Below, in pieces: positions 36,869 through 45,485 of a stretch of 64,000 nt of DNA (within the stretch, counting starts at the first letter, position 1; every line of letters starts with the position of its first letter). A program made the position numbers and the translations under genes. The notes beneath the pieces were generated by a model. It did no database searches. It was not told where the DNA came from and saw only the letters and a list, made by a program, of their open reading frames with translations. Source of the stretch: Lachnospiraceae bacterium NC2008 (GTDB lineage: Bacteria > Bacillota > Clostridia > Lachnospirales > Lachnospiraceae); contig JHWS01000004.1 in NCBI GenBank assembly GCA_000687675.1, positions 124,001 to 188,000 on the forward strand, written 5' to 3'.

Positions 36869-39370
36869 ATGCAAGGAGTATTAAGAAAACGTGTATTTAG
36901 AAGCCTTAAAAAGCATTTTATTAGATATGCCATGCTTGGAATTATGGTTGCTATGGGTATATTCCTTGTAGTTACCATAGTAGGCTCTGGAGAAACTTTA
37001 ACAAGAGGAACTGAAGCTATTGCAGAGGAAACCAATCTTGAAGATGGCGAATTTGAAGTATTTGTACCTCTTTCTGAAGACCAGGAAAAAGAGATTAGTG
37101 ATATGGGAGTAGAACTTGAAAGAGAGTTTTACTATGACTACGAACTTGATGATCCTGATATGGGAACAGTTAGAATGTTCAAGGTTAGAGACCATATTAA
37201 TCAGCTTCATTATATAGATGGAAATAATCCACTGGATTTAAATGAAGTAGTTGTAGAAAAGAGATATGCAGAGGTTCACGAACTGAATAGGGGCGATGTA
37301 ATTAATATAGCTGGTAATGATTATAAGATTTCAGGAATAGCTGTAGTATCAGATTACGACGGCCCATTCAAAGAGATATCTGATACTTCATGTAATTCAA
37401 AATCCTTTGGTTTAGTTTTCTTTGACAGTGAAGAATATGATAATTTTAAGAATTCTGGTAAAGCCCAGAAGTCGGAAACATATCTTTACACATATAAACT
37501 GGGTGGAAAGACAACAGATAAGGAATTAAAGAAATATCTTAAGGATATTAAGATTGAATCCAGTCAGGTAGATGATAAGTTATTCCAGGAATACTGGGAA
37601 CGTACAGCAGGCATCAAGGACGAACTTACAGATGCTGTAGATAAACTTAAAGACGCAACAGATGATGTTAATGAAGCAGTTACAGAACTTGCAAAATATT
37701 ACGACGGACTTGCTGAGTTGGCTGATGGTACATCGGATATGTCTGATGGTGTGAATGAACTGGATGATGCTGTTACAGATGCTTTAGAAGAATATGACTT
37801 TGAATTATCTAACCTTACTTCATTTCTTGTAAGAGCAGATAACCCAAGAATATTCGCTACTAAGAACGATAAGATAGTAGATATCGAAGTGGGTATAGTT
37901 GCAGGAATAATCCTTCTTATCCTTCTTGCATATGTAATATCTGTCTTTGTAGTTCACTCTATAGAAAGTGAAAGCAGCATAATTGGTACCTTATATTCTA
38001 TGGGTGTTACTAAGAATGATCTTTTACTTCATTATGTAACATTACCAGTGGTTGTAACTTTTATTGCAGGACTTATAGGACTTCTTGTTGCATCAACAGG
38101 TGTAATGGCTCCTATGATTGCAGAAAGTTCATACCAGTACTTCTCAATACCAGTATTTGAGTTTAATGTACCTACTTACTTAATATTCTATTCACTTATA
38201 TGCCCACCAGTTATGGCTGTTATTGTCAATGTACTTGTTATAAGCAGCAAACTTAACAGACCAGCACTTTCACTTATTAGAAATGAAGCAAAGCAGGGCA
38301 ATATAAAGAAGGTTAACCTTAAGAGTAAGAACTTCATCTTTGTATTTAGAATTAGACAGATGCTTAGAGAACTTAGATCTACACTTGCAGTAGTGCTTGG
38401 AATGTTCTTGTCTCTCCTAATATTTATGATGGCAGTTAACTGCTACACACTTTGTGAGAATATTGCCAAGGATTACGCAAACGATACTAAGTTTGAATAT
38501 TTCTATACTTTAAAATACCCAGAAAAGGAACCACCTAAGGGAGCTGAAGCAGCATATGCTTATACCTGTAAAAAGGAAACTATGGGTTATAACTTTGATG
38601 TAACTATTCTAGGCATAGATAATGACAATAAGTATTTTGATATAAAGACAACAGATAGTAAGGTTGATGTAGTTATATCTTCTGCTTTTGCTGAGAAATT
38701 CGGCTTGAAAGAAGGAGAGGAATTCGTAGTATCTGATGAAGAAAAAGAATTAAAATATGCATTCTCTGTTTATGAGATAACTCCTTATGCCTCAGGTTTC
38801 TATATATTTATGGATATAGATCAGATGAGGGATATGATGGGTGAGAGTAAGGATTACTACAACGTTCTTATAAGTGATAAAAAGCTTAAAATTGATGGCG
38901 GAAGGCTATATTCTATAACAACAAGATCCGATATCGTTAAGGGCTCTGAAGTGTTCACAGAACTTATGATGCCTATGATATATACACTTTCATTTGCTTC
39001 AGCAGTTATCTTCTGTGTTGTACTTTATCTTATGATGAAGGTTATGATAGACAGAAGTGCTCAGAATATATCACTTATTAAGGTATTTGGATATAGAAGA
39101 AAAGAGATAAGAAAGCTCTATCTTGATGGAAACTTCTATATCATAGCGTTAGGAACTCTTATTGTATTACCATTATCTAAGATAATTATGAATAAGATAT
39201 TCCCATTTATGATTTCAAATGTATCATGTGGACTTAATGTTAAGACACCATATATGTTCTATATAGTTACATATTTTGTTATACTAGCACTATACTTCTT
39301 AATTAATAGTTTTCTGGTTAGAAGACTTGATAAATTCAGTCCAGCAGAGATACTTAAGAACAGAGAATAA
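36869..39370 (+). CDS. ABC transporter permease with two FtsX domains
   Basis: An 833-residue permease. A first helix (about 15-35) is followed by a large extracellular part (40-335) with a MacB-like periplasmic fold and an acidic coiled-coil stretch around 248-310. Then come three helices (about 342-465), a second extracellular part (510-690) and three C-terminal helices. The two FtsX-type modules (ESSIIGTLYSMGVTKNDLL and NISLIKVFGYRRKEIRKLY) are clear. It fits export of peptides, lipids or antimicrobials. Confidence 0.88.
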   Translation: MQGVLRKRVFRSLKKHFIRYAMLGIMVAMGIFLVVTIVGSGETLTRGTEAIAEETNLEDGEFEVFVPLSEDQEKEISDMGVELEREFYYDYELDDPDMGTVRMFKVRDHINQLHYIDGNNPLDLNEVVVEKRYAEVHELNRGDVINIAGNDYKISGIAVVSDYDGPFKEISDTSCNSKSFGLVFFDSEEYDNFKNSGKAQKSETYLYTYKLGGKTTDKELKKYLKDIKIESSQVDDKLFQEYWERTAGIKDELTDAVDKLKDATDDVNEAVTELAKYYDGLAELADGTSDMSDGVNELDDAVTDALEEYDFELSNLTSFLVRADNPRIFATKNDKIVDIEVGIVAGIILLILLAYVISVFVVHSIESESSIIGTLYSMGVTKNDLLLHYVTLPVVVTFIAGLIGLLVASTGVMAPMIAESSYQYFSIPVFEFNVPTYLIFYSLICPPVMAVIVNVLVISSKLNRPALSLIRNEAKQGNIKKVNLKSKNFIFVFRIRQMLRELRSTLAVVLGMFLSLLIFMMAVNCYTLCENIAKDYANDTKFEYFYTLKYPEKEPPKGAEAAYAYTCKKETMGYNFDVTILGIDNDNKYFDIKTTDSKVDVVISSAFAEKFGLKEGEEFVVSDEEKELKYAFSVYEITPYASGFYIFMDIDQMRDMMGESKDYYNVLISDKKLKIDGGRLYSITTRSDIVKGSEVFTELMMPMIYTLSFASAVIFCVVLYLMMKVMIDRSAQNISLIKVFGYRRKEIRKLYLDGNFYIIALGTLIVLPLSKIIMNKIFPFMISNVSCGLNVKTPYMFYIVTYFVILALYFLINSFLVRRLDKFSPAEILKNRE

Positions 39371-39404
39371 TTATAATAATAACTGAAAAGAGGTGAGGCT
39401 AGAT

Positions 39405-40184
39405 ATGAATATAATTATTGTTGGATTAATGATTCCTTTTATAGGAACAGCGGCAGGTTCCGCCTGTGTGTTTTTCCTAAAGAATAATCTTAAAACCGAA
39501 GTGGAAAAGGCGCTTAGCGGCTTTGCTGCAGGAGTTATGGTTGCAGCCTCAATATGGAGCCTTATAGTACCAGCTATAGAACAGGAAGCAGCAAAAGGAA
39601 GATGGGCTTTCCTTCCAGCCTTTATAGGCTTTTGGCTTGGTATACTATTCCTTCTGTTACTGGATCATGTAATACCACACCTTCATAGTAGTATTAATGC
39701 TGTTGAGGGGCCTAAAAGTCACCTTACCAGAACGGCTATGTTAGTTTTTGCAGTAACACTTCATAACATACCAGAGGGTATGGCTGTTGGTGTTGTATAC
39801 GCAGGATTGCTTACAAAGTCTGCAAATATAACAGCTGGTGGAGCACTTGCCCTTGCTCTTGGTATAGCTATACAAAACTTTCCGGAAGGAGCAATCATAT
39901 CTATGCCACTTTTTGCAGAAGGTAAGAGTAAGCCGAAGGCATTTGGTCTGGGGGTATTATCTGGTGCTGTAGAGCCAATATTTGGCGGATTAACAGTTCT
40001 TATGGTTGGATTTATAATACCAGCTATGCCATATCTGCTTTCCTTTGCTGCAGGAGCTATGCTTTATGTTGTTGTAGAGGAACTGATACCTGAGATGTCA
40101 GCTGGTAAGCATTCCAATGTTGGGGTATTAACCTTTGCACTTGGGTTTAGCATTATGATGGCCCTTGATGTAGCACTTGGATAA
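39405..40184 (+). CDS. ZIP family metal transporter (GufA/ZupT-like)
   Basis: A 259-residue, roughly eight-helix divalent-metal transporter. The ZIP metal-site motifs are LHNIPEG (His at 120) and QNFPEG (157). The usual histidine-rich loop is short (VIPHLHSS). ATG 39405 with GAGGTGAGG 7 bp upstream is preferred to GTG 39393. ZIP proteins usually import Zn, Fe or Mn. It lies 34 bp after the FtsX permease and is closed by a strong terminator. Confidence 0.88.
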   Translation: MNIIIVGLMIPFIGTAAGSACVFFLKNNLKTEVEKALSGFAAGVMVAASIWSLIVPAIEQEAAKGRWAFLPAFIGFWLGILFLLLLDHVIPHLHSSINAVEGPKSHLTRTAMLVFAVTLHNIPEGMAVGVVYAGLLTKSANITAGGALALALGIAIQNFPEGAIISMPLFAEGKSKPKAFGLGVLSGAVEPIFGGLTVLMVGFIIPAMPYLLSFAAGAMLYVVVEELIPEMSAGKHSNVGVLTFALGFSIMMALDVALG

Positions 40185-40188
40185 TTCT

Positions 40189-40227
40189 AAAGAGTTTCTG
40201 TGTAATAAGCATAGAAACTCTTTTTTT
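40189..40227 (+). terminator. Intrinsic terminator after ZIP gene
   Basis: 11-bp perfect stem AAAGAGTTTCT / AGAAACTCTTT with a T tract. Confidence 0.9.
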
Positions 40228-40240
40228 ATATTCTAAATGC

Positions 40241-40293
40241 TTGACAGCTGGTAACTTACATGTTAGTTTATATATGTTAGCTAACATAGTTAG
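40241..40293 (+). promoter_or_regulatory. Promoter of TetR 40317 with clustered GTTAG half-sites
   Basis: TTGACA (40241-40246), 17 bp, TAGTTT (40264-40269). A perfect 16-bp palindrome TATGTTAGCTAACATA (40273-40288) and additional GTTAG half-sites at 40262 and 40289 occupy the start region. The half-site equals that of the window-wide box but the arms touch instead of being 6 bp apart. Confidence 0.68.
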
Positions 40294-40316
40294 CAAACAT
40301 AAAGGGGGATGGTAAA

Positions 40317-40925
40317 TTGCCAAGAGATAAGACATTTAGCCATATTAAGATTATGGAAGCAGCCAGAGCAGAGTTCCTTGAAAAGGGGTTCGAAAAAGCA
40401 TCAATGCGAAGTATTGCAAGAAGATGTGATATGACTGCTGCTGGTATATATAGACACTGTAGCGATAAAGAAGATCTTTTCTATCAGATAGTTACTCCTG
40501 CAAAGGAAAAACTTGATAACTGGGCTAAGGAACATATGGAAAGATATGAGGAGCCGGTTAAAAAGGGCAAGAAGCTTTCTTGGAAAGATTCTAACTTTGA
40601 TATGATGAGAGAACTGGTATATCCAAATATGGAAGATTACCATCTACTTGTAGCAAAGTCTAAAGGAACTATGTATGAGAATTATCTTCATGATTTAACA
40701 GAGATATCTCAGGAAAAGTTACTAGCTTATCTTAAAGAGATAAAGAAGGCTGGATATAAAGTTCCAAAGCTTATGCCATCAGAACTTCATCTCCTTATGT
40801 CAGCATATACAACAGCACTATTTGAGCCAGTTGTTCATAATTATTCGTATAAGGATGCAATAAGAGCTTTAGATACGCTTGAAAAGTTCTTTTTACCGGG
40901 CTGGAAACAGCTTATAGGTTTGTAA
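40317..40925 (+). CDS. TetR/AcrR family transcriptional regulator
   Basis: A 202-residue TetR. HTH ASMRSIARRCDMTAAGIYRHCSDKEDLFYQI near residues 25-55. It starts at TTG 40317 with AAAGGGGG 8 bp upstream. Its promoter carries GTTAG/CTAAC half-sites, so of the local regulators it is the best candidate for a protein reading the GTTAG box, though a metal regulator encoded elsewhere is also possible. ABC pair 3 follows. Confidence 0.87.
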   Translation: MPRDKTFSHIKIMEAARAEFLEKGFEKASMRSIARRCDMTAAGIYRHCSDKEDLFYQIVTPAKEKLDNWAKEHMERYEEPVKKGKKLSWKDSNFDMMRELVYPNMEDYHLLVAKSKGTMYENYLHDLTEISQEKLLAYLKEIKKAGYKVPKLMPSELHLLMSAYTTALFEPVVHNYSYKDAIRALDTLEKFFLPGWKQLIGL

Positions 40926-40967
40926 AGAAAATAAAAAATATATAAAAATATAATACTTAATCTTATT

Positions 40968-41001
40968 CACCGTCTGGATCCTATATAGGGTTCAGGCGGT
41001 G
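40968..41001 (+). terminator. Stem-loop after TetR 40317
   Basis: A 34-nt sequence folding fully on itself as RNA with three G-U pairs; the arms start CACCG and end CGGTG. There is no T tract; function as terminator uncertain. Confidence 0.55.
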
Positions 41002-41008
41002 AGTTCGT

Positions 41009-41045
41009 GTTAAGGGTAAGTTAACGAAAAGGAACCAGCGTTAAC
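41009..41045 (+). promoter_or_regulatory. GTTAAC repeats upstream of ABC pair 3
   Basis: GTTAACG (41020-41026) and CGTTAAC (41039-41045) form a 7-bp inverted repeat with a 12-bp gap; GTTAA at 41009 adds a further half-site. They differ from the GTTAG box. Confidence 0.45.
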
Positions 41046-41067
41046 ATATTAAGAAAGGAACTATTTT

Positions 41068-42846
41068 ATGAAGGAAGAAGAATTAAAAGAAAACAAAAAT
41101 TGGTTTGGAACTCTGCTTTCTTATGCAAGAGGAAGCGGTAAAAAACTGGGACTATCAGTAGTATTTTCCATGATAAGTCTTATAGCAGGGCTTATACCAT
41201 TTTACTGTGTGTATAGGATGATAGACAGGTATATCTGCGGAAGCATTGATAAAAGCTTCGTGATTTACTGGGCTCTGGTGGCTGTTATTGCATATGCAAT
41301 AAAGGTGCTTTGCTTTGGAATCTCAACAGGTATATCACATTATGTAGCATTTAATGTGCTGGAAGGATTAAGAATAAAGGTTGCAAATGTGTTCTTAAAA
41401 GCTCCACTTGGCGAAGTCTATGCTCATTCAATTGGAGAGATAAAAGGTGTAATCGTAGATAAGATAGAAGATATAGAACCACCTCTTGCTCATGTTGTTC
41501 CTGAAGGTGCGGGACATATACTACTTCCAATTGTATGTTTTGTAACGCTGGCCATGATTGATATAAGAGTTGCTTTAGGTGCTCTTGCAGCATTTCCTCT
41601 GGGGCTTATATTTATGATTCTTACTTTCAAAATTAGTGGCAAGAATATGACTAAGTATCAGGAAGCCAATGCTCACATGAGTAGCATCATCGTTGAATAT
41701 GTTGAAGGAATAGAGGTTATTAAGGCATTTGGTAAGGCTGGAGTTAGCTACGAAAAATTCGCAGGAGCTATAACTGATTATAAGAATTTCGTAATCGAGT
41801 GGATGAGATCAACCTGGATTACCATGAAACTGGCCTTTGCATTTATGCCTGCAACACTTCTTGGTGTAGTACCTATAAGTATCTCTCTTGTTAGCAAGGG
41901 AAGCCTGACAGTATCTGAGATGGCACTTGGCGTTATGCTTGCTATGTCTATGGTTATTAGTATGACCAAGATAGAAGTTTTCTCTAACGGACTTAGACAG
42001 ATGCAGTATACAGTCCTTGAGATAGAAAAGTTACTTAATATAAAGAACCTTCATGAACCTAAGGAGGATGTAAAAACGGATAATTATTCTATAGAACTTA
42101 ATAATGTGCATTTTACCTATGATGAGAATGAAGGTGAGGTTCTTCATGGAATAGATCTTAAATTAGAAGAAGGCAGCTTTACAGCTCTTGTTGGACCAAG
42201 TGGAGGCGGCAAGTCTACAGTAGCTAAGCTTATTGCCAGATTCTGGGATGTTACTGAAGGAAGCATCAAGATTGGGGGAAAGGATATAAAGAATATTAAG
42301 GTTACATCTCTTGCAGATATGGTGAGTTTTGTAACTCAGGATAATTTCCTTTTCTCTCGTTCAATAAAAGAAAATATAAGACTTGGTAATCCTGCTGCTT
42401 CAGATGAGGAAGTTATGGAAGCTGCAAGAGCAGCCTGCTGTGAGGAGTTTATATTAAAACTTCCTAACGGATACGATACTTCAGCAGGTGAAGCAGGTAA
42501 GCGTTTATCTGGTGGTGAAAGACAAAGAATAGCTATAGCAAGAATGATGCTAAAGAATGCACCTATAGTTATCTTAGACGAGGCAACAGCATTTACAGAT
42601 CCTGAGAATGAAACGAAACTCCAGGAATCAATTGCTAACTTAACAAAGGGAAAAACACTTCTTGTTATTGCCCATAGATTATCCACTATTAAAAATGCTG
42701 ACAAGATAGTCGTACTTAGTGATGGAAAGATTGAAGCTATTGGAAATCAGGAAGAATTAATTAATAAGTCACCACTTTATAAGAGAATGTGGCAGGCTCA
42801 TATCGGAGCTAAAAACTGGGCTGCCGGTAGTGTAAAGGAGGCGTAG
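41068..42846 (+). CDS. ABC transporter, fused permease/ATPase, subunit 1 (pair 3)
   Basis: A 592-residue exporter-fold half-transporter. Walker A GPSGGGKS from 376, signature LSGGERQR near 480, VILDEATAFTDPENE and VIAHRL. DEATAFxDPENE is very close to the D-loop of YbtP/IrtA proteins. It lies 3 bp before its partner and downstream of TetR 40317. Confidence 0.88.
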   Translation: MKEEELKENKNWFGTLLSYARGSGKKLGLSVVFSMISLIAGLIPFYCVYRMIDRYICGSIDKSFVIYWALVAVIAYAIKVLCFGISTGISHYVAFNVLEGLRIKVANVFLKAPLGEVYAHSIGEIKGVIVDKIEDIEPPLAHVVPEGAGHILLPIVCFVTLAMIDIRVALGALAAFPLGLIFMILTFKISGKNMTKYQEANAHMSSIIVEYVEGIEVIKAFGKAGVSYEKFAGAITDYKNFVIEWMRSTWITMKLAFAFMPATLLGVVPISISLVSKGSLTVSEMALGVMLAMSMVISMTKIEVFSNGLRQMQYTVLEIEKLLNIKNLHEPKEDVKTDNYSIELNNVHFTYDENEGEVLHGIDLKLEEGSFTALVGPSGGGKSTVAKLIARFWDVTEGSIKIGGKDIKNIKVTSLADMVSFVTQDNFLFSRSIKENIRLGNPAASDEEVMEAARAACCEEFILKLPNGYDTSAGEAGKRLSGGERQRIAIARMMLKNAPIVILDEATAFTDPENETKLQESIANLTKGKTLLVIAHRLSTIKNADKIVVLSDGKIEAIGNQEELINKSPLYKRMWQAHIGAKNWAAGSVKEA

Positions 42847-42849
42847 ATC

Positions 42850-44616
42850 ATGTTTAAGACAGTAAAAAGAATTGTTGATTGGTGTGATGACTTAAAGAAG
42901 AGCCTCTTTATAGGATTTATATTCTCATTCTTTTCATCATGGATGGCTGCAGCACCAGTTGCATATGCAGGTTTTGTTATTGCTGGGATAATTGATGATA
43001 TTAGAAATGGACAAAGTATAGATTCTTTATTATGGCTTAAAAGTCTTGGGATAATTGCTGGAATGGTTTTTGTAAGGTTTATCTTTGATTACTTTAAAGC
43101 CAGATTCCATGAAACCATAAGTTATGAACTAGTAGCTAGAGACAGAATGAAGATAGGTGAGGTGCTTAAAAGAGTATCACTAGGATATTTTCAGACTAAT
43201 GATACAGGTGCCATACTTAATGCTATTACAACAGGTCTAACTACACTTGAAAATATGGGAATACGTATGGTAGATGGCTTTATTGGAGGATATCTTAATT
43301 TCCTTTGTCTATTCATATTCCTTTTATGTACTATACCTGAATGTGCACTTATATCCCTTGCAGGCGTGGCTGTTTCATTTATCTTTTTACTTATGATTTC
43401 AAAACATAGTAAGGATAATACTAAGGTTCTAAATCAGGAAAATGAAAAACTTACAAGAGCAGCTCTTGAATATACAAGAGGTCTTCCAGTTGTTAAATCA
43501 TTTGGTATGGAAGGTGCTTCTGTAAAAGACTTTGAAGATGCCTGTCATAGTGCTAAAAAGATTGCATTAAAGATAGAGTGGGGCTTTATTCCTTATAACT
43601 GTCTCCATATCCTTGCTCTTAAACTTGCTAGCGTATGGATGGTTATAGCTGTACTTTTCGCAGGTATAAATGGTGATTTGGAACTTTCGTGGGTACTTAT
43701 AGTTTCATTCCTATCAACATGTATATTTAACTCTGTAGAACCTATTGCAGACAGTGCTCACGTATTGTCTGTAATAAATAATGCTTTTGATAAGATGGAA
43801 ACATTCTCCGATGCCAATTTACTTGACGCTGATGGAAGTGATATAAAACCAGATAGTTACAATATTGAATTTAAGGATGTAACATTTTCATACTCTGATG
43901 CAAATAAAGTGGAGGATAGAAAAGTTCTTAAGAATGTCAGCTTCGATATTCCTGAAGGATGTACAACTGCAATTGTAGGTCCATCGGGAAGTGGAAAGAC
44001 TACAATATGTAACCTTATTGCCAGATTCTATGATGTTAGCGCAGGAAGTATAAGCCTTGGAGGAAAAGATTTAAGAGAATATAGTCTTGATAGTTTATTA
44101 TCAAACATCTCTATGGTATTCCAGAATGTTTATCTTTTTAATGACACTATTAGGGCTAATATCTGCTTTGGTAGAGAAGGTGTAAGTGAAGAAGAGATGA
44201 TAGAAGCAGCTAAAAAAGCCTGCTGTCATGACTTTATTATGGAACTTCCAGAGGGATATGACACTGTTATAGGTGAAGGAGGCGGAACTCTTTCAGGCGG
44301 ACAAAAACAGCGTATATCTATTGCTCGTGCGATACTTAAGAATGCTCCTATTATTATCCTTGATGAATCCACAGCTAGTATAGATCCAGAAAATGAGCAT
44401 CTTATTCAGGAAGCCTTAACAGAACTTTCTAAGGGAAAGACGGTTATAATTATCGCTCACAGATTAGCTACTATCGAAGCAGCAGATCAGATTCTTGTTG
44501 TTGATGATGGAAAAATAGCTGAAAAAGGTAAACATGATGAGCTTCTTAATCTTAAGGGTAGATATTATGGCTTTGTTCAGATAAGACAGCAGGCAGAAAA
44601 CTGGCAGATAGTATAA
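42850..44616 (+). CDS. ABC transporter, fused permease/ATPase, subunit 2 (pair 3)
   Basis: A 588-residue partner with Walker A GPSGSGKT from 377, signature LSGGQKQR near 481, IILDESTASIDPENE and IIAHRL. Serine replaces the usual alanine after the catalytic glutamate. Six helices occupy the first 320 residues. A terminator follows at 44644. Confidence 0.88.
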   Translation: MFKTVKRIVDWCDDLKKSLFIGFIFSFFSSWMAAAPVAYAGFVIAGIIDDIRNGQSIDSLLWLKSLGIIAGMVFVRFIFDYFKARFHETISYELVARDRMKIGEVLKRVSLGYFQTNDTGAILNAITTGLTTLENMGIRMVDGFIGGYLNFLCLFIFLLCTIPECALISLAGVAVSFIFLLMISKHSKDNTKVLNQENEKLTRAALEYTRGLPVVKSFGMEGASVKDFEDACHSAKKIALKIEWGFIPYNCLHILALKLASVWMVIAVLFAGINGDLELSWVLIVSFLSTCIFNSVEPIADSAHVLSVINNAFDKMETFSDANLLDADGSDIKPDSYNIEFKDVTFSYSDANKVEDRKVLKNVSFDIPEGCTTAIVGPSGSGKTTICNLIARFYDVSAGSISLGGKDLREYSLDSLLSNISMVFQNVYLFNDTIRANICFGREGVSEEEMIEAAKKACCHDFIMELPEGYDTVIGEGGGTLSGGQKQRISIARAILKNAPIIILDESTASIDPENEHLIQEALTELSKGKTVIIIAHRLATIEAADQILVVDDGKIAEKGKHDELLNLKGRYYGFVQIRQQAENWQIV

Positions 44617-44643
44617 AAAATATAACTATAATATTTATAAATG

Positions 44644-44677
44644 AAAGAGATAGCAAGTTGCTGTCTCTTTTATTTTT
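44644..44677 (+). terminator. Intrinsic terminator after ABC pair 3
   Basis: 11-bp stem AAAGAGATAGC / GCTGTCTCTTT (one U-G) with an AAGTT loop and a T-rich tail. Confidence 0.85.
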
Positions 44678-44680
44678 GCC

Positions 44681-44732
44681 TTGACAGAAAATTAAATTAT
44701 TGATAATCTGATTATCGGTAATTGGATTATCA
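44681..44732 (+). promoter_or_regulatory. Promoter and operator of TetR 44756
   Basis: TTGACA (44681-44686), 17 bp, TAATCT (44704-44709). A palindrome GATAATC-T-GATTATC (44702-44716) covers the -10, and a further GATTATCA (44725-44732) follows. Confidence 0.75.
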
Positions 44733-44755
44733 GTATAGTAATTAAAGGGGTAAAT

Positions 44756-45370
44756 ATGTCAGTTAGAGATACTGCAATTGATGAAAGATTATTACAAAGT
44801 GCTAAGAAAGAGTTTCTAAAGCATGGTTTTTTAAAGTCTGATTTAAAAAATATATGTGACCAGGCTGGAGTTACTACAGGAGCTGTATATAAAAGATATA
44901 AGGGAAAAGAAGAACTATTCATGGCAGTTGTTAGCAAAGCTGTAGAGAAAATGGATAGTTTTGTAGAACTTAGGTCAGAATACGATTTTACAAATCTATC
45001 AGATTCTGCTGTTAGAGAAACCTGGGTTATGAATAAAGAATATACTCTCGATATGTTTAAGATGATGTGGGATATAAGAGAGGAGCTTATACTTTTGGTT
45101 GAAAAATCGGCAGGGACTGTTTATGAAAGTTATGAGCATGATTTTTCTTTAAAAATGACTAAAGCTTATATGCAGTTCTACAATGAAGCTAAAAAGAGAA
45201 ATATAGCCAGTGTTGAAATAAGTGAAAAAGAGATGCATGTCCTATGCACATCATTCTGGACATCGATTTATGAACCTTTCATCCATAAGATGACCTGGAA
45301 AGAGATTGAAAATCACTGCGAATTGGTATGCAGATATTTTAACTGGTATAAAGCATTAGGAATAGATTAA
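44756..45370 (+). CDS. TetR/AcrR family transcriptional regulator
   Basis: A 204-residue TetR. HTH SDLKNICDQAGVTTGAVYKRYKGKEELFMAV near residues 25-55. Closest in layout to the TetR at 35421. Followed by a hairpin and ABC pair 4, which it may regulate. Confidence 0.88.
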   Translation: MSVRDTAIDERLLQSAKKEFLKHGFLKSDLKNICDQAGVTTGAVYKRYKGKEELFMAVVSKAVEKMDSFVELRSEYDFTNLSDSAVRETWVMNKEYTLDMFKMMWDIREELILLVEKSAGTVYESYEHDFSLKMTKAYMQFYNEAKKRNIASVEISEKEMHVLCTSFWTSIYEPFIHKMTWKEIENHCELVCRYFNWYKALGID

Positions 45371-45373
45371 AAA

Positions 45374-45394
45374 TAGCCGTCATAAAGACGGCTA
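45374..45394 (+). terminator. Stem-loop after TetR 44756
   Basis: 8-bp stem TAGCCGTC / GACGGCTA with an ATAAA loop; weak T content after it. Confidence 0.6.
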
Positions 45395-45409
45395 AATTAT
45401 ATGTTATCG

Positions 45410-45425
45410 GTTAGTTTGTGCTAAC
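45410..45425 (+). promoter_or_regulatory. GTTAG-N6-CTAAC box upstream of ABC pair 4
   Basis: GTTAGTTTGTGCTAAC, perfect arms, 60 bp before the first ABC gene. Confidence 0.75.
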
Positions 45426-45485
45426 AATCTCAAAATAATAAGCTATAGGCTTTTTATTAATATAAAACATTTGGAGGAAAGAAAG

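Noticed and set aside
41009-41045. Eighth copy of the GTTAG-N6-CTAAC box before ABC pair 3
   Set aside because: Half-sites are GTTAAC with different spacing and do not fit the consensus; listed as a separate possible operator.
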